Shown here piece by piece: positions 41,455 to 51,449 of a stretch of DNA of 64,000 bases (positions are counted from its first letter, which is position 1; each line of letters begins with the position of its first letter). Made by a program: the position numbers and the translations under genes. Below the pieces are notes generated by a model. It did not search any database. It was not told where the DNA came from and worked only from the letters and a program-made list of their open reading frames with translations. The DNA comes from Gelria sp. Kuro-4 (GTDB taxonomy: Bacteria; Bacillota; DTU030; DUMP01): contig NZ_AP024619.1 in NCBI RefSeq assembly GCF_019668485.1, positions 1,425,001 through 1,489,000 on the forward strand, given 5' to 3'.

Positions 41455-41919
41455 ATGGAAGCAGCGCGCTCCAGCGAGGTGGCGCGCGCCGCCATTGAGA
41501 TGGCGGTGTCGCGCACGCGGGAGGATGAGCAGCGGCTCAAGGAGACCTACCGGTACGAAGGCATTCACGCCGCGGCCGTGGACTACGGGGGAGAGTTCAT
41601 CTCCTCGGTGAAGAAAGTCATTGAACGGGCGGTGGTGGCGGCCAAACGCGAAGGGCTGATCGCCGAGGTACAGGCCGAAGAGGGAGGTGTGGCGGGAGCC
41701 GCCCGGGAAGCGCTGTCGCAGATAATGCCCAAGGCCATTGGGCTTAATGTCGGCGGGAAAATCGGCATCGCCCGCAAGGGCGAGCACATTGTGGTGGTAA
41801 TCTTCTGCGGCATCGGGCTTCTGCACTTGAACGAGGTGGCGCTGGGGCTGGGGCACCGGGCGGTGGCCATGGCCGCCGCCGGCGAGGGCGGGGAGGCGCC
41901 GGCAAAGACAAACCCATAG
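41455..41919 (+). CDS. HutP-family protein
   Basis: The 154-residue protein has the clostridial HutP-like body: EGIHAAAVDYGGEF, ALSQIMPKAIGLNVGGKIGIARKG and a C-terminal FCGIGLLHLNEVALGLGHRA. In Bacillus, HutP is an RNA-binding antiterminator of histidine-use genes that needs histidine and Mg2+. No hut genes are present here, so the target and ligand are unknown. The ATG follows AAGGGGGGATAG, and a terminator ends the gene before mraZ. Confidence 0.82.
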   Translation: MEAARSSEVARAAIEMAVSRTREDEQRLKETYRYEGIHAAAVDYGGEFISSVKKVIERAVVAAKREGLIAEVQAEEGGVAGAAREALSQIMPKAIGLNVGGKIGIARKGEHIVVVIFCGIGLLHLNEVALGLGHRAVAMAAAGEGGEAPAKTNP

Positions 41920-41934
41920 CTTCCCCGAGAGGCG

Positions 41935-41967
41935 GGACCTGGTTTACCCAGGTCTTTTATTTTTTTC
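41935..41967 (+). terminator. Rho-independent terminator before the cell-wall cluster
   Basis: GACCTGG and CCAGGTC surround a five-base loop; TTTTATTTTTTT follows. It separates the HutP-like gene from mraZ. Confidence 0.92.
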
Positions 41968-42016
41968 CAAATCCGGAAGGAATTTTGCTCTTCAGGGCGA
42001 ATTTATGTGGTGAGAA

Positions 42017-42052
42017 GTGGGGGAAAGTGGGGAACAAGGCAGGCAGGTGGGG
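42017..42052 (+). promoter_or_regulatory. Phased MraZ-box repeats
   Basis: TGGG occurs at 42018, 42028 and 42048, that is, at 10-base and 20-base steps on one face of the DNA; the position at 42038 is degenerate. MraZ binds TGGGN repeats with five-base spacers before its own gene, so this is a likely autorepression site. It lies just upstream of the mraZ start. Confidence 0.75.
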
Positions 42053-42060
42053 TGAGCGGC

Positions 42061-42492
42061 GTGTTCATGGGTGAATTCCAGCACGCTCTAGACAGCAAAG
42101 GCCGGCTCTTTATCCCGGCCCGCCTCCGGGAGGAACTGGGCGAACGTTTCATCATGACCCGGGGGCTGGACCGCTGCCTGTTTGTATACCCGCTTGCCGA
42201 ATGGGCTACGCTGGAGCGCAAGCTGAAAGAACTCCCCTTCACCCGCAGCGAGGCCCGGGCCTTCGTGCGCTTCTTTTTTGCCGGGGCCACCGAGTGCCAG
42301 CCGGATAACCAGGGACGCGTCTTGATCCCGCCCAGCCTGCGCAGCTACGCCGGCATCGAGAAAGAAACGAGCATCATCGGGGTTTCCACCCGGGTGGAGA
42401 TCTGGAGCCAGCAGGAATGGGAGAACTACAGCGCCAAGGTGCGCGACAATTACGCCGAGTTGGCGGAGAAGATGGTGGACTTCGGCATCTAG
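42061..42492 (+). CDS. mraZ: Transcriptional regulator MraZ
   Basis: The 143-residue protein begins [23 protein letters not shown] and has two AbrB-like repeats; the second has [20 protein letters not shown]. MraZ binds repeats in its own promoter and controls the division and cell-wall cluster. The GTG at 42061 follows AGGTGGGG and gives the usual family N-terminus; 18 more codons are open upstream but run through the MraZ boxes. Confidence 0.95.
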   Translation: MFMGEFQHALDSKGRLFIPARLREELGERFIMTRGLDRCLFVYPLAEWATLERKLKELPFTRSEARAFVRFFFAGATECQPDNQGRVLIPPSLRSYAGIEKETSIIGVSTRVEIWSQQEWENYSAKVRDNYAELAEKMVDFGI

Positions 42493-42502
42493 GAGGTCCT
42501 GT

Positions 42503-43414
42503 ATGCGTTTCCAGCACCAGCCGGTTCTTCTGAGCGAGACGCTGGCGTACCTGGCCTGCCGGCCGGGCGGCATCTACATCGACTGCACCCTGGGCGGCGG
42601 CGGCCATGCCCGGGAAATCCTGCTCCGCAGTACCCCCGGCGGGCTCCTGCTCGGCATCGATCGTGATGCCGCCGCCCTCGAGGCGGCGCGGGAAAGGCTG
42701 GCGCCCTTTAAGGAACGCGTCCGTCTGGTACAGGGCAACTTCCGCGAGCTGGCAGGCATTTGGCGGGCCTCGTCGTTGCCGGCGCCGCAGGGCATTTTAT
42801 TTGATCTCGGCGTGTCTTCACCGCAGCTGGATGAGCCGGAGCGGGGCTTCTCTTATCAAGTGGACGCGCCGCTCGACATGCGCATGGACAAAAGGCAGGA
42901 GCTCACCGCCCGGCAGATAGTAAATACGTGGCCGCGCCACGAGCTGGCGCGCATCATACGCGAGTATGGTGAAGAAAGGTGGGCGCTGCGCATCGCCGGG
43001 TTTATAGACGAGCGCCGGCGGCGTGCTCCGCTGGAGACCACCGGGGAGTTGGTAGACGTGATCAAGGAGGCCATTCCGGCCGCCGTCCGGCGCCACGGGC
43101 CGCACCCGGCGCGGCGCACCTTTCAGGCTCTACGCATCGCCGTAAACGATGAACTGGGGGCACTTAAAGAAGGTCTGGCGGCGGCGGGCCACATCCTGGC
43201 GCCGGGCGGCCGCGTCTGCGTTATTTCCTTTCACTCCCTGGAAGACAGGATCGCCAAACATACCCTGCGCCAGCTGGCGGCCGCCGGAGAACTGGAGCTT
43301 CTAACGAAGAAACCGGTGACACCGGGAGAGGAAGAGATCCAAAACAATCCCCGTTCCCGCAGCGCTAAGCTCAGGGCGGCGGAAAGGGTTCTAGACCAAA
43401 GGAGGGACGCATAA
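42503..43414 (+). CDS. rsmH: 16S rRNA (cytosine-1402-N4) methyltransferase
   Basis: The 303-residue protein has the RsmH/MraW set: [27 protein letters not shown] (SAM-binding, near residue 27), [39 protein letters not shown] and [11 protein letters not shown]. It methylates C1402 of 16S rRNA. The ATG lies ten bases after the mraZ stop and follows AGGAGGTCC. Confidence 0.97.
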   Translation: MRFQHQPVLLSETLAYLACRPGGIYIDCTLGGGGHAREILLRSTPGGLLLGIDRDAAALEAARERLAPFKERVRLVQGNFRELAGIWRASSLPAPQGILFDLGVSSPQLDEPERGFSYQVDAPLDMRMDKRQELTARQIVNTWPRHELARIIREYGEERWALRIAGFIDERRRRAPLETTGELVDVIKEAIPAAVRRHGPHPARRTFQALRIAVNDELGALKEGLAAAGHILAPGGRVCVISFHSLEDRIAKHTLRQLAAAGELELLTKKPVTPGEEEIQNNPRSRSAKLRAAERVLDQRRDA

Positions 43415-43415
43415 G

Positions 43416-43901
43416 GTGGTAGGGAAGACTGCAGTGCTGCGCGTACCCCTCGAGGAGGAAAGGCCGGCGGTGGAGCTGCGGCCGCGGCGACGGACGCGCA
43501 GGCGGGTGGCACCCCTGGCGGCGTACGGGCTTTTTGTGGCGGCGGCGGTTGTCCTGGTGCTGCTTTATGTGGCTCCGTACGCTTACGTTGCTCAGCTTAA
43601 CCTGCGGCTGGCACGGGCGCAAAAGGACCTGGCGCGCGCGATCACCGTGCAAGAACAGCTGGAACAGCAGGCCAGCGAGCTGAAGTCGCTGGCCCGGATC
43701 GAAAAAGAAGCCACTCAGCGCCTGGGCATGCGCGAGCCGGAAGAAGTGCAGGTAGTAGCCGCGGCGGTACCCCAGCCGAAGGCGGAGGAAAAGGCGGCCC
43801 CGGCGGCCGCTCCTACGGCCAAGCCGGACAAGGTCACGGCGCTTTTGGATTGGGCTCAGGGGGTACGCCGGGCGCTTGCCAAGGGGATAAGCGATAACTA
43901 A
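43416..43901 (+). CDS. ftsL: Cell division protein FtsL
   Basis: The 161-residue protein has a basic N-terminal tail (RPRRRTRRR), one membrane segment (about residues 35-55) and a coiled coil (AQLNLRLARAQKDLARA, then EQLEQQASELKSL). A Pro/Ala-rich tail ends it. Sequence is weakly conserved in FtsL; size, topology and place between rsmH and spoVD decide the call. It works with DivIB/FtsQ and the septal PBP. The GTG overlaps the region after the rsmH stop by only one base gap. Confidence 0.85.
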   Translation: MVGKTAVLRVPLEEERPAVELRPRRRTRRRVAPLAAYGLFVAAAVVLVLLYVAPYAYVAQLNLRLARAQKDLARAITVQEQLEQQASELKSLARIEKEATQRLGMREPEEVQVVAAAVPQPKAEEKAAPAAAPTAKPDKVTALLDWAQGVRRALAKGISDN

Positions 43902-43917
43902 AGGCTGGTGTATAGGC

Positions 43918-46032
43918 GTGAAACAGACCCTTCTCATGCGCAGGCGGATAGGGGTGTTTCTCCTCGTTATGGCGCTTTCTTACTGCGGGCTGGCGGCCCG
44001 CCTTTTCTACCTTCAGGTCCTGAACAACGCCAAGTACCAGTCCCAGGCTCTGGCGCAGCGGCTGCGCGAGATTGAGATCCAGCCCAAACGCGGCCTGATT
44101 ACCGATCGCAGTGGCAAGAAGCTGGCCATCAATGTGAGCCTGGACAGCGTGGTGGCCAACCCGCGGCAGATTCAAGAACCGGAGAAGGTAGCCCCCGCCT
44201 TGGCCGCGGCGCTGGGCCTCCCGGCGGACGACGTTCTGGCCAAGCTAAAAAAGAACACATCCTTTGAGTGGATCGAACGTAAGATCGAGCCTGAACGGGC
44301 GAAAAAGGTGCGCGACCTCAAGCTGAGCGGCATCTACCTGGTTGAGGAGAGCCAGCGCTATTATCCTAACGGCAGCTTAGCGGCCCACGTCCTGGGATTT
44401 GCCGGCATCGACAACCAGGGCCTGGAGGGCTTGGAGCTGGTGTATGATAAGGAGCTCCGGGGGACGTTGGGCCGCTTTCGCGGCGAGACCGATGCCTACG
44501 GGCGGGAAATACCCGGCGGGGAGAAACAGTACGTACCCTCTAAAGACGGCGCGAACCTGGTTCTTACCCTGGACGAGGTAATCCAGCACATCGCCGAGCG
44601 GGAACTGGACCGGTTGATGCAGGAGACGCACGCCAAAGGAGCAACCATTCTCGTCACCAACCCGCAGACAGGCGAGATTCTGGCCCTGGCGAACCGTCCC
44701 ACCTTCGACCCCAACAAACCGCTGGCGGTACCCGAGGCCGACCGGCGGGACCTGGCCGTGTGGTACAACTACGAGCCCGGGTCGACCTTCAAGATTGTCA
44801 CGGCGGCTGCCGCGCTCGAGGAGGGGGTCGTCCACCCCAACGACGGCTTTTACTGCCGCGGCGGCCTGCAGGTGGCCGATCACTACATCGGCTGTGTGAC
44901 AGCCCACGGCAGCCAGACGTTCGCCGAGGTGGTTAAGAACTCCTGCAACGTCGGCTTTATGACCGTGGGCCTAAGGATGAGCAAAGACCGGTTCTACCAC
45001 TACATCCACGCTTTTGGCTTTGGCGCAGCTCCCGGCTCCGACCTTCCGGGGGAGGCCGAAGGCATCCTTCTCCCCCTCGACCGGGTGGGTCCGGTGGAGC
45101 AGGCCAATATTTCCTTCGGCCAAGGCATTGCGGTTACCCCGCTGCAGATGATCGCCATGGTGGGGGCGGTGGCCAACCACGGCACACTGCTGAAGCCGCA
45201 GATTGTACGGGAGATCCGCGCCAGTGACGGGAAAGTAATAAAGCCCTTTGCCCCCGAGGAAGTACGCCAGGTGATATCCCCCGCCACCGCCGGCAAACTG
45301 GCCCAGCTGCTCGAGGGCGTGGTTGCCGATGGTACCGGCCGCGGGGCCCAGATACCCGGCTACCGCCTGGCCGGTAAAACCGGCACGGCGCAGAAGATCG
45401 TCGGCGGCCGTTACGTCTCCGACAAACATGTGGCCTCCTTCATTGGCTTTGGACCGGTGGACAATCCTCGCCTGGCCGTCCTGGTGGTGGTGGATGAACC
45501 CCAAGGCGCTTATTACGGCGGTGTGGTAGCGGCGCCGGTCTTCAAACGTGTTATGGAGGACAGCCTGCGGTATTTGGGTGTGCCGCCGGCTCCCACTGCG
45601 CCACCAAAGGAGGATCAAGAACCAAGCATAGAGGTGCCGAGCGTGGTTAACCTTCCTCCGGCGGAGGCGCGCAAGCTCCTGGAGGGCAAAGGCCTCCCGT
45701 ATCAGGTGGAGGGCACAGGCGGCGTGGTCATCGACCAGACGCCGCCGCCTGGGACCATGGTGGCGCCTGGAACGCGGGTCATCGTGGTGTTGGGCGAGGC
45801 GCGGCCTGCTCCCGGTCTGGTCACCGTGCCCAATCTCACCGGACAGACCATGCGCCAGGCGGCGCAGAATCTGGCGGAGATGGGACTTACGATGAAACCG
45901 GTAGGAACGGGGCTGGCAGTCAGCCAGGACCCGCCCCCGCGCCGCCAAGTGCCGGCCGGTTCCATGGTGGTGGTCAACTTTCAGCCGCCGCAGGCCGGGC
46001 CGCCGGCCGCCGACTCCCACCGCGCCCCCTAG
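43918..46032 (+). CDS. spoVD: SpoVD/FtsI-type penicillin-binding protein with two PASTA domains
   Basis: The 704-residue class B PBP has one N-terminal membrane segment (about residues 10-28), a dimerisation domain and a transpeptidase domain with STFK (Ser289 to Lys292), SCN (342-344) and KTGT (487-490). Two C-terminal PASTA repeats (about residues 575-635 and 640-695) follow. PBPs with PASTA domains in this gene position are usually SpoVD, needed for spore cortex, though the same protein may serve septal cell-wall synthesis here. No other ftsI is present in the cluster. Confidence 0.93.
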   Translation: MKQTLLMRRRIGVFLLVMALSYCGLAARLFYLQVLNNAKYQSQALAQRLREIEIQPKRGLITDRSGKKLAINVSLDSVVANPRQIQEPEKVAPALAAALGLPADDVLAKLKKNTSFEWIERKIEPERAKKVRDLKLSGIYLVEESQRYYPNGSLAAHVLGFAGIDNQGLEGLELVYDKELRGTLGRFRGETDAYGREIPGGEKQYVPSKDGANLVLTLDEVIQHIAERELDRLMQETHAKGATILVTNPQTGEILALANRPTFDPNKPLAVPEADRRDLAVWYNYEPGSTFKIVTAAAALEEGVVHPNDGFYCRGGLQVADHYIGCVTAHGSQTFAEVVKNSCNVGFMTVGLRMSKDRFYHYIHAFGFGAAPGSDLPGEAEGILLPLDRVGPVEQANISFGQGIAVTPLQMIAMVGAVANHGTLLKPQIVREIRASDGKVIKPFAPEEVRQVISPATAGKLAQLLEGVVADGTGRGAQIPGYRLAGKTGTAQKIVGGRYVSDKHVASFIGFGPVDNPRLAVLVVVDEPQGAYYGGVVAAPVFKRVMEDSLRYLGVPPAPTAPPKEDQEPSIEVPSVVNLPPAEARKLLEGKGLPYQVEGTGGVVIDQTPPPGTMVAPGTRVIVVLGEARPAPGLVTVPNLTGQTMRQAAQNLAEMGLTMKPVGTGLAVSQDPPPRRQVPAGSMVVVNFQPPQAGPPAADSHRAP

Positions 46033-46201
46033 CCAAATGTTTACGAAATGTTAACCGCTGCGGCCGCCGCAGGCAGCAGGAAATACTCAGCCACAGCCGA
46101 AATCTCTAGTCGGATTTGCAGCAGCCGTAGAGGAAAACCCTGGATGGGGTACCACGTTAAGGGCTATACTAGGGAGCGGAGGAACTGGGGAGGTCTGAGA
46201 G

Positions 46202-47719
46202 ATGCCGAAAAAGCTGCGCGCACTCCTGGAAAACATACCGGTGACCACCCTGGAAGGGCTGGGGCCGGAAGACGATCTCAGCATCAGCCAGATTGCTTAT
46301 GATTCCCGCCGGGTGGAGCCGGGCGGCCTCTTCGTAGCCGTGCGCGGCTTCCGCCAGGACGGCCATTTTTTCCTGCCGGAGGCCCTGGCCCGGGGGGCGC
46401 GGGCGGTGGTGGTCGATCGGCCGGAGGTAGCGGTGCCACCGGGGATTGCCAAGGTGGTGGTGCCGGACAGCCGGCAGGCGTTGCCGGACCTGACGGCGGC
46501 TTTTTATGACCACCCTTCCCGCCGGCTGCGCGTGGTGGGGGTTACGGGTACCAACGGGAAAACCACCACCGCTTTTTTGAGTGAGGCCATCTTCCGGGCG
46601 GCCGGCTACCGCACCGGGCTCATCGGCACCGTGGAGAACCACGTCGGCGCCGAGGTACTCCCGGTGGAAAGGACCACGCCGGAGTCGCTGGACGTAGAAG
46701 AGCTCTTCTGCCGCATGGTAAAGGCAGGCGTTACGCACGCCGCCATGGAGGTTTCCTCGCATGCCCTGGAGCTGGGGCGGGTGAAAAACATCGAGTTCGA
46801 TGTGGCTGTCTTCACCAACCTTACGCAGGACCACTTGGATTTTCATAAGACCCTGGATAACTACCGGCAGGCGAAGGCTAAGCTTTTTCAGCAGCTCAGC
46901 CGGCCCGGCGGTAAAGCCGGCGGGCGCACGGCGGTTATCAACGCCGATGATCCGAGCGGTGCCGCCATGCGCCGGGCCACCCAGGCGCGGGTTCTTACCT
47001 ACGGGGTCCGGCAGCCGGCCGACATCCGCGCCGGGGATATCGACATCGGGCTGCAGGCGGTGGAGTTCACCCTGCACACCCCAGCCGGCAGCGAGCGCCT
47101 GCGGCTTCACCTCACCGGCCTCTTCAGCGTTTATAACGCCCTGGCGGCCTGTGGCGTGGGCCTGGCCCAGAATATTCCCCTGCCGGTGATCAAGCAGGCT
47201 CTGGAAGGCCTGCCCGGGGTACCGGGGCGCTTCGAGCTGGTGAAAGAGGGCCAGGAGTTCGCCGTGATCGTAGACTACGCCCACACTCCGGATGGACTGG
47301 AGAATATACTGAAAACAGCGGAGGAGTTCGCCCGCGGGCGCATCATCCTTGTTTTTGGCTGCGGCGGCGACCGTGACCGCACCAAACGGCCCATCATGGG
47401 GCGGCTGGCGGTGGAGCACGCCGATCTGACCTTCATCACCTCTGATAATCCCCGGAGCGAAGACCCACTGGCTATCATCCGCGAGATTGAGGCGGGGGCC
47501 AAGGAAGAAGGATCGCCCAAGGGGAGCTACACCCTGGTCCCCGACCGGCGCGAGGCCATCCGCCAGGCCCTGGCGGCGGCCCGGCCCAAGGACGTGGTCC
47601 TCATTGCCGGCAAGGGCCACGAGACGTACCAGATAATCGGCGACCGCACTCTGCCCTTTGATGACCGGCAGGTGGCGCGCGAGTTCCTGAAGGAGATGAC
47701 GGGGCAATGCAGCCGGTAA
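46202..47719 (+). CDS. murE: UDP-MurNAc-L-Ala-D-Glu:meso-diaminopimelate ligase
   Basis: The 505-residue Mur ligase has GTNGKTTT (116-123), the carbamylated-lysine region QAKAKLF (near 225) and DNPRSEDP (415-422). DNPR is the signature of enzymes that add meso-diaminopimelate, so the peptidoglycan stem should contain this residue. The ATG follows GGGGAGGTCTGAG after a 169-base gap from spoVD, where a minor promoter may lie. It overlaps murF by 13 bases. Confidence 0.96.
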   Translation: MPKKLRALLENIPVTTLEGLGPEDDLSISQIAYDSRRVEPGGLFVAVRGFRQDGHFFLPEALARGARAVVVDRPEVAVPPGIAKVVVPDSRQALPDLTAAFYDHPSRRLRVVGVTGTNGKTTTAFLSEAIFRAAGYRTGLIGTVENHVGAEVLPVERTTPESLDVEELFCRMVKAGVTHAAMEVSSHALELGRVKNIEFDVAVFTNLTQDHLDFHKTLDNYRQAKAKLFQQLSRPGGKAGGRTAVINADDPSGAAMRRATQARVLTYGVRQPADIRAGDIDIGLQAVEFTLHTPAGSERLRLHLTGLFSVYNALAACGVGLAQNIPLPVIKQALEGLPGVPGRFELVKEGQEFAVIVDYAHTPDGLENILKTAEEFARGRIILVFGCGGDRDRTKRPIMGRLAVEHADLTFITSDNPRSEDPLAIIREIEAGAKEEGSPKGSYTLVPDRREAIRQALAAARPKDVVLIAGKGHETYQIIGDRTLPFDDRQVAREFLKEMTGQCSR

Positions 47720-49107
47720 CGGCAGCCGAGGTAGCCCAGGTTACCGGCGGCCGCCTCCTCTCTGGCGCGGCGGGAACCCCGATCACCGGTGTGGCCAGCG
47801 ACTCGCGCCGGGTGCGGCCGGGAGACCTTTTTGTGGCGCTTACCGGTGAGCGGGTGGACGGGCACTCGTTTGTGCCGGCCGTGCTGGCCGGCGCGGCGGC
47901 CGCCGCGCTGGTCGAGCGGGAAGTTGCGGTGGAGGTGCCGGAAGGCAAGGCGCTTATTGCGGTGGCGGACACCACCGCCGCCCTGCTCGCCTTGGCCGCT
48001 TGGTACCGCCGCCGTTTCGCCGTGCGCACCGTGGCCATCACCGGGAGCACAGGCAAAACCACCGCCAAGGACCTCACGGCGGCCGTCCTTAGTACCCGCT
48101 ATACCACCTTAAAGAACGAAGGTAACCTTAACACCGAGATCGGCCTGCCGCTAACGCTCTTTAACCTGGAGCCGCACCATGAAGCGGCGGTAGTGGAGCT
48201 GGCCATGCGCGGGCCGGGACAGATCGCCCGCCTGGCGGAGGTGGCGCAGCCGGAGGTCGGGGTGCTGATCAATGTCGGGCTCACCCACATAGAGGTTCTC
48301 GGCTCGCAGGAGAACATCGCCCGCGCTAAGGGTGAGCTCTTGGAGGCCCTGCCGGCTGCCGGCTTGGCCGTCCTCAACGGCGACGATCCTTGGGTGCTCA
48401 GCCAGGCGGCCCGCAGCCGGGCGCGCCGGGTGACCTTTGGCCTGGGGGAAGGAGTGGACTTCCGCGCTCAGGGTGTGGAGCCGGTGGGGGCGGAGGGCGT
48501 GCGTTTTACGGTGAGCGGCCCCTGCGGCAGCGGTGAGGTGTTTGTGCCCCTCCCGGGCCGCTTTACCGCCTGCAATGCCTTGGCGGCCCTGGCGGTGGGG
48601 CACTACTTCGGCCTGAACCTGGATGAGATGCGCGCCGGTTTAAGGGCCTTTCGCCCCTCGGCCATGCGGCTCAACCTCTGCCGGCGCCCGGACGGCACGC
48701 TCATCATCGACGACGCTTACAATGCCAATCCCACCTCCATGCGGGGGGCGCTGGAGACGCTGCGGGACCTCGCCGACGGACGGCGGCAGGTGGCGGTGTT
48801 GGGCGACATGCTGGAGCTGGGCGCTTACGGCCCGGAGGCCCACCGCGAAATCGGGCGCCGGGCGGTGGAGCTGGGCGTTACCTGCCTGATAACGGGCGGG
48901 CCGCTGGCGGCTCACCTGGGCGAGGCGGCGCTGGCAGCGGGCCTTACGCGCGACCAGGTCTTTATTTGTCCTGATGCCGCGGCGGCTGCCCAGGAGGCGA
49001 AGCGCCGGGTGCGGCCGGGGGATGCGGTTCTGGTGAAGGCCTCGCGGGGTATGCACTTTGAACAGGTGGCGGCGGCCCTAACAGGAAGAGGTTTGGAGGA
49101 GCACTGA
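47707..49107 (+). CDS. murF: UDP-MurNAc-tripeptide:D-Ala-D-Ala ligase
   Basis: The 466-residue ligase has VAITGSTGKTTAKDL (near residues 112-126), NEGNLNTEIGLPLT and DDAYNANPTSMRGAL. It adds D-Ala-D-Ala to the precursor. The ATG lies inside the end of murE, and the stop overlaps the mraY start by one base (TGATG), so the three are translationally coupled. Confidence 0.96.
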   Translation: MQPVTAAEVAQVTGGRLLSGAAGTPITGVASDSRRVRPGDLFVALTGERVDGHSFVPAVLAGAAAAALVEREVAVEVPEGKALIAVADTTAALLALAAWYRRRFAVRTVAITGSTGKTTAKDLTAAVLSTRYTTLKNEGNLNTEIGLPLTLFNLEPHHEAAVVELAMRGPGQIARLAEVAQPEVGVLINVGLTHIEVLGSQENIARAKGELLEALPAAGLAVLNGDDPWVLSQAARSRARRVTFGLGEGVDFRAQGVEPVGAEGVRFTVSGPCGSGEVFVPLPGRFTACNALAALAVGHYFGLNLDEMRAGLRAFRPSAMRLNLCRRPDGTLIIDDAYNANPTSMRGALETLRDLADGRRQVAVLGDMLELGAYGPEAHREIGRRAVELGVTCLITGGPLAAHLGEAALAAGLTRDQVFICPDAAAAAQEAKRRVRPGDAVLVKASRGMHFEQVAAALTGRGLEEH

Positions 49108-50066
49108 TGTTAAGTTCTCTGTTGGCGGCGGCGGTGTTCAGCCTGGCGCTTACCCTTACGCTTACGCCGCCTCTTATCAGTTATCTCAGGCGCCTGCACT
49201 ATGGCCAGGCCATCCGCAGCCAGGGGCCGGCCCGGCACCAGGTGAAGGCGGGCACGCCCACCATGGGCGGAGTGGTGCTGGTGGGGGCGGCAGCCGCCGG
49301 TACCCTGCTCTTCGCGCGGGGAGCGCCGGAGACCCTGCCGGCGGTAGGCCTGACGGTGGGATATGCCCTCATCGGGCTTGAGGACGACGCCCGTAAAGCC
49401 GTGCGCCGGCGTGCCTTAGGGCTTAAGGCGCGGGAGAAACTGGTCGCTCAGGTTGTCCTGGCCGGCCTGCTGGGGGCCTGGGTGTACTTTCACCCGGCGC
49501 TGGGCGGCGGCGTCCGCATTCCCTTCTGGGGGACTGTTCACCCCGGCTGGTGGTACATCCCCTTTATCGTCTTGGTGGTGGTGGGCAGTGCCAACGCCGT
49601 CAACCTCACGGATGGCCTGGACGGCCTGGCGGCCGGCACGGCCGGCATCGCCTTTTTGGCTTTTACCTTCATCGCCTTGGGGCAGAATCCAGGGCTTGCC
49701 GTCTTTACGGCGGCTTTTGCCGGGGCCTGTGTGGGCTTTCTCTGGTTCAACTCCTACCCGGCGCAGATCTTCATGGGCGACACAGGCTCCCTGGCGCTGG
49801 GTGCCGCCTTGGCGGCCACCGCGGTGCTCACCAAAACAGAGATCTGGCTGGCCGTGATCGGCGGCGTTTTTGTGGTGGAGACGCTGTCGGTGATCCTGCA
49901 GGTGGTCTACTTTCGGCTCACCGGCGGGCGCATCTTTCGCATGAGCCCCCTGCACCACCACTTTGAGTTGGGGGGCTGGCCCGAACCGGTGGTGGTACGG
50001 CGCTTCTGGCTGGGTGGGACGGCCCTGGCCGTCCTCGGCCTGGCCCTCTGGTATTTCGGGGCCTAG
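49107..50066 (+). CDS. mraY: Phospho-MurNAc-pentapeptide transferase
   Basis: The 319-residue membrane protein has about ten hydrophobic segments and the MraY motifs: GTPTMGGVVL, GLEDDARK, VGSANAVNLTDGLDGLAAG, FMGDTGSLALG and MSPLHHHFELGGWPEP. It moves the precursor onto undecaprenyl phosphate to form lipid I. Its start overlaps the murF stop. Confidence 0.97.
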   Translation: MLSSLLAAAVFSLALTLTLTPPLISYLRRLHYGQAIRSQGPARHQVKAGTPTMGGVVLVGAAAAGTLLFARGAPETLPAVGLTVGYALIGLEDDARKAVRRRALGLKAREKLVAQVVLAGLLGAWVYFHPALGGGVRIPFWGTVHPGWWYIPFIVLVVVGSANAVNLTDGLDGLAAGTAGIAFLAFTFIALGQNPGLAVFTAAFAGACVGFLWFNSYPAQIFMGDTGSLALGAALAATAVLTKTEIWLAVIGGVFVVETLSVILQVVYFRLTGGRIFRMSPLHHHFELGGWPEPVVVRRFWLGGTALAVLGLALWYFGA

Positions 50067-50078
50067 GGGGTGCGGAGC

Positions 50079-51449
50079 ATGGAGGATTTTTGTGGCCGGC
50101 GCATCTTGGTGGTGGGACTGGCGCGGAGCGGGACCGCCGCAGCCCAGGTGCTGGCCCGGCGCGGGGCGCACGTGGTTGCCACCGACGTGCGGGCGGAACG
50201 AGACCTGGGCGCAGCGGTCGCCGGGCTGCGCGTCCTGGGGGTGGAGCTGGTGCTTGGCGGTCACCCGCTGAGTCTCCTGGACAGGGTGGACCTGATCATC
50301 GTGAGCCCAGGCGTGCCGGACGACATCCCGCTTCTTCTCGAGGCCGAGCGGCGCCGCCTCCCGGTGCTGAGCGAGGTGGAGCTGGCGGCCCGCCTGTACG
50401 CGGGGCCTTATCTTGCGATCACCGGCTCCAACGGCAAAACAACCACCACCAGCTGGGTGGGGTGGACGCTCGAGCAGGCGGGGGTGCCGGCGGCCGTAGC
50501 CGGGAACATCGGTGTGCCGGTAAGCCGTACTGTAACCGAACTTGCCCCTGGTACCTGGGTGGTGGCGGAGGTGTCGAGCTTTCAGCTGGCGCGTACCGAG
50601 CGCTTCCATCCGCGCGTGGCCGCCGTTTTAAACCTCAGCGAAGACCACCTGGACCGGCATGGCGGCTTCGCCGCTTACCGGGCGGCCAAGGCCCGGATTT
50701 TCGCCAACCAGGGGCCCGAGGACTACCTGGTGCTCAATGCCGACGATGAACCGACCCGTACCCTGGCCGGCGCGGCCCCGGCCCACGTGCTCTACTTCAG
50801 CCGGCGGCAGCGCCTGGCGGAGGGGGCGTGGCTTGAGGAGGACCGGCTGGTGCTGGGATGGGAGGGGGGGCTGGAGCGTCTCTGCCGGGCGGAGGAAGTG
50901 GCCCTGCCCGGCGCCCACAACCTGGAAAACGCCCTGGCCACGGCGCTGCTGGCCCGCTGCGCGGGGGCTGCGCCGGCAGCCATTGCTGCAGCGCTGAGAA
51001 CTTTTCCCGCCGTGGAGCACCGCTGCGAGTACGTGGCTACGGTGGACGGCGTGCGCTACATCAACGACTCCAAGGGCACCAACCCCGACGCCGCCATTAA
51101 GGCCCTGGAAGCCTTTCCCCCGCCTATTGTGCTCATCGCCGGGGGCCGTGAAAAGGGCACCGACCTCGGCGCTCTGGTGGAGGTTATTAAGAACCGCTGC
51201 CGGGCGGTGGTGCTGCTGGGCGAAGCCGTGCCCAAGTTTCGCCGCGCCCTGGCGGCCGGCGGCTTCAGTGCCGTTACAGAAGTCGACTCCCTGGCGGCGG
51301 CCGTGCGCTCGGCCCGCTCCCTGGCCCGGCCGGGGGACACGGTGCTCCTTTCGCCGGCCTGCGCCAGCTTTGACATGTTTAAGAACTACGAGGAGCGGGG
51401 GCTCCTCTTCAAGGCGTTGGTGGCTGAACTTGGGAGGGAGCCGGCATGA
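50079..51449 (+). CDS. murD: UDP-MurNAc-L-Ala:D-Glu ligase
   Basis: The 456-residue ligase has an N-terminal dinucleotide-like loop (ILVVGLARSGTAAAQVLA), ITGSNGKTTTTSWVG (near residues 112-126), NLSEDHLDRHG, INDSKGTNPDA and LLSPACASFDMFKNYEERG. It adds D-Glu to UDP-MurNAc-L-Ala. I use the ATG at 50079, eight bases after GGGGG; a GTG nine bases earlier overlaps this site. It overlaps ftsW by four bases. Confidence 0.96.
   Translation: MEDFCGRRILVVGLARSGTAAAQVLARRGAHVVATDVRAERDLGAAVAGLRVLGVELVLGGHPLSLLDRVDLIIVSPGVPDDIPLLLEAERRRLPVLSEVELAARLYAGPYLAITGSNGKTTTTSWVGWTLEQAGVPAAVAGNIGVPVSRTVTELAPGTWVVAEVSSFQLARTERFHPRVAAVLNLSEDHLDRHGGFAAYRAAKARIFANQGPEDYLVLNADDEPTRTLAGAAPAHVLYFSRRQRLAEGAWLEEDRLVLGWEGGLERLCRAEEVALPGAHNLENALATALLARCAGAAPAAIAAALRTFPAVEHRCEYVATVDGVRYINDSKGTNPDAAIKALEAFPPPIVLIAGGREKGTDLGALVEVIKNRCRAVVLLGEAVPKFRRALAAGGFSAVTEVDSLAAAVRSARSLARPGDTVLLSPACASFDMFKNYEERGLLFKALVAELGREPA

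Noticed and set aside
46169-47707. 512-codon minus-strand frame opposite murE
   Set aside because: Shadow of murE, which has all ligase motifs.
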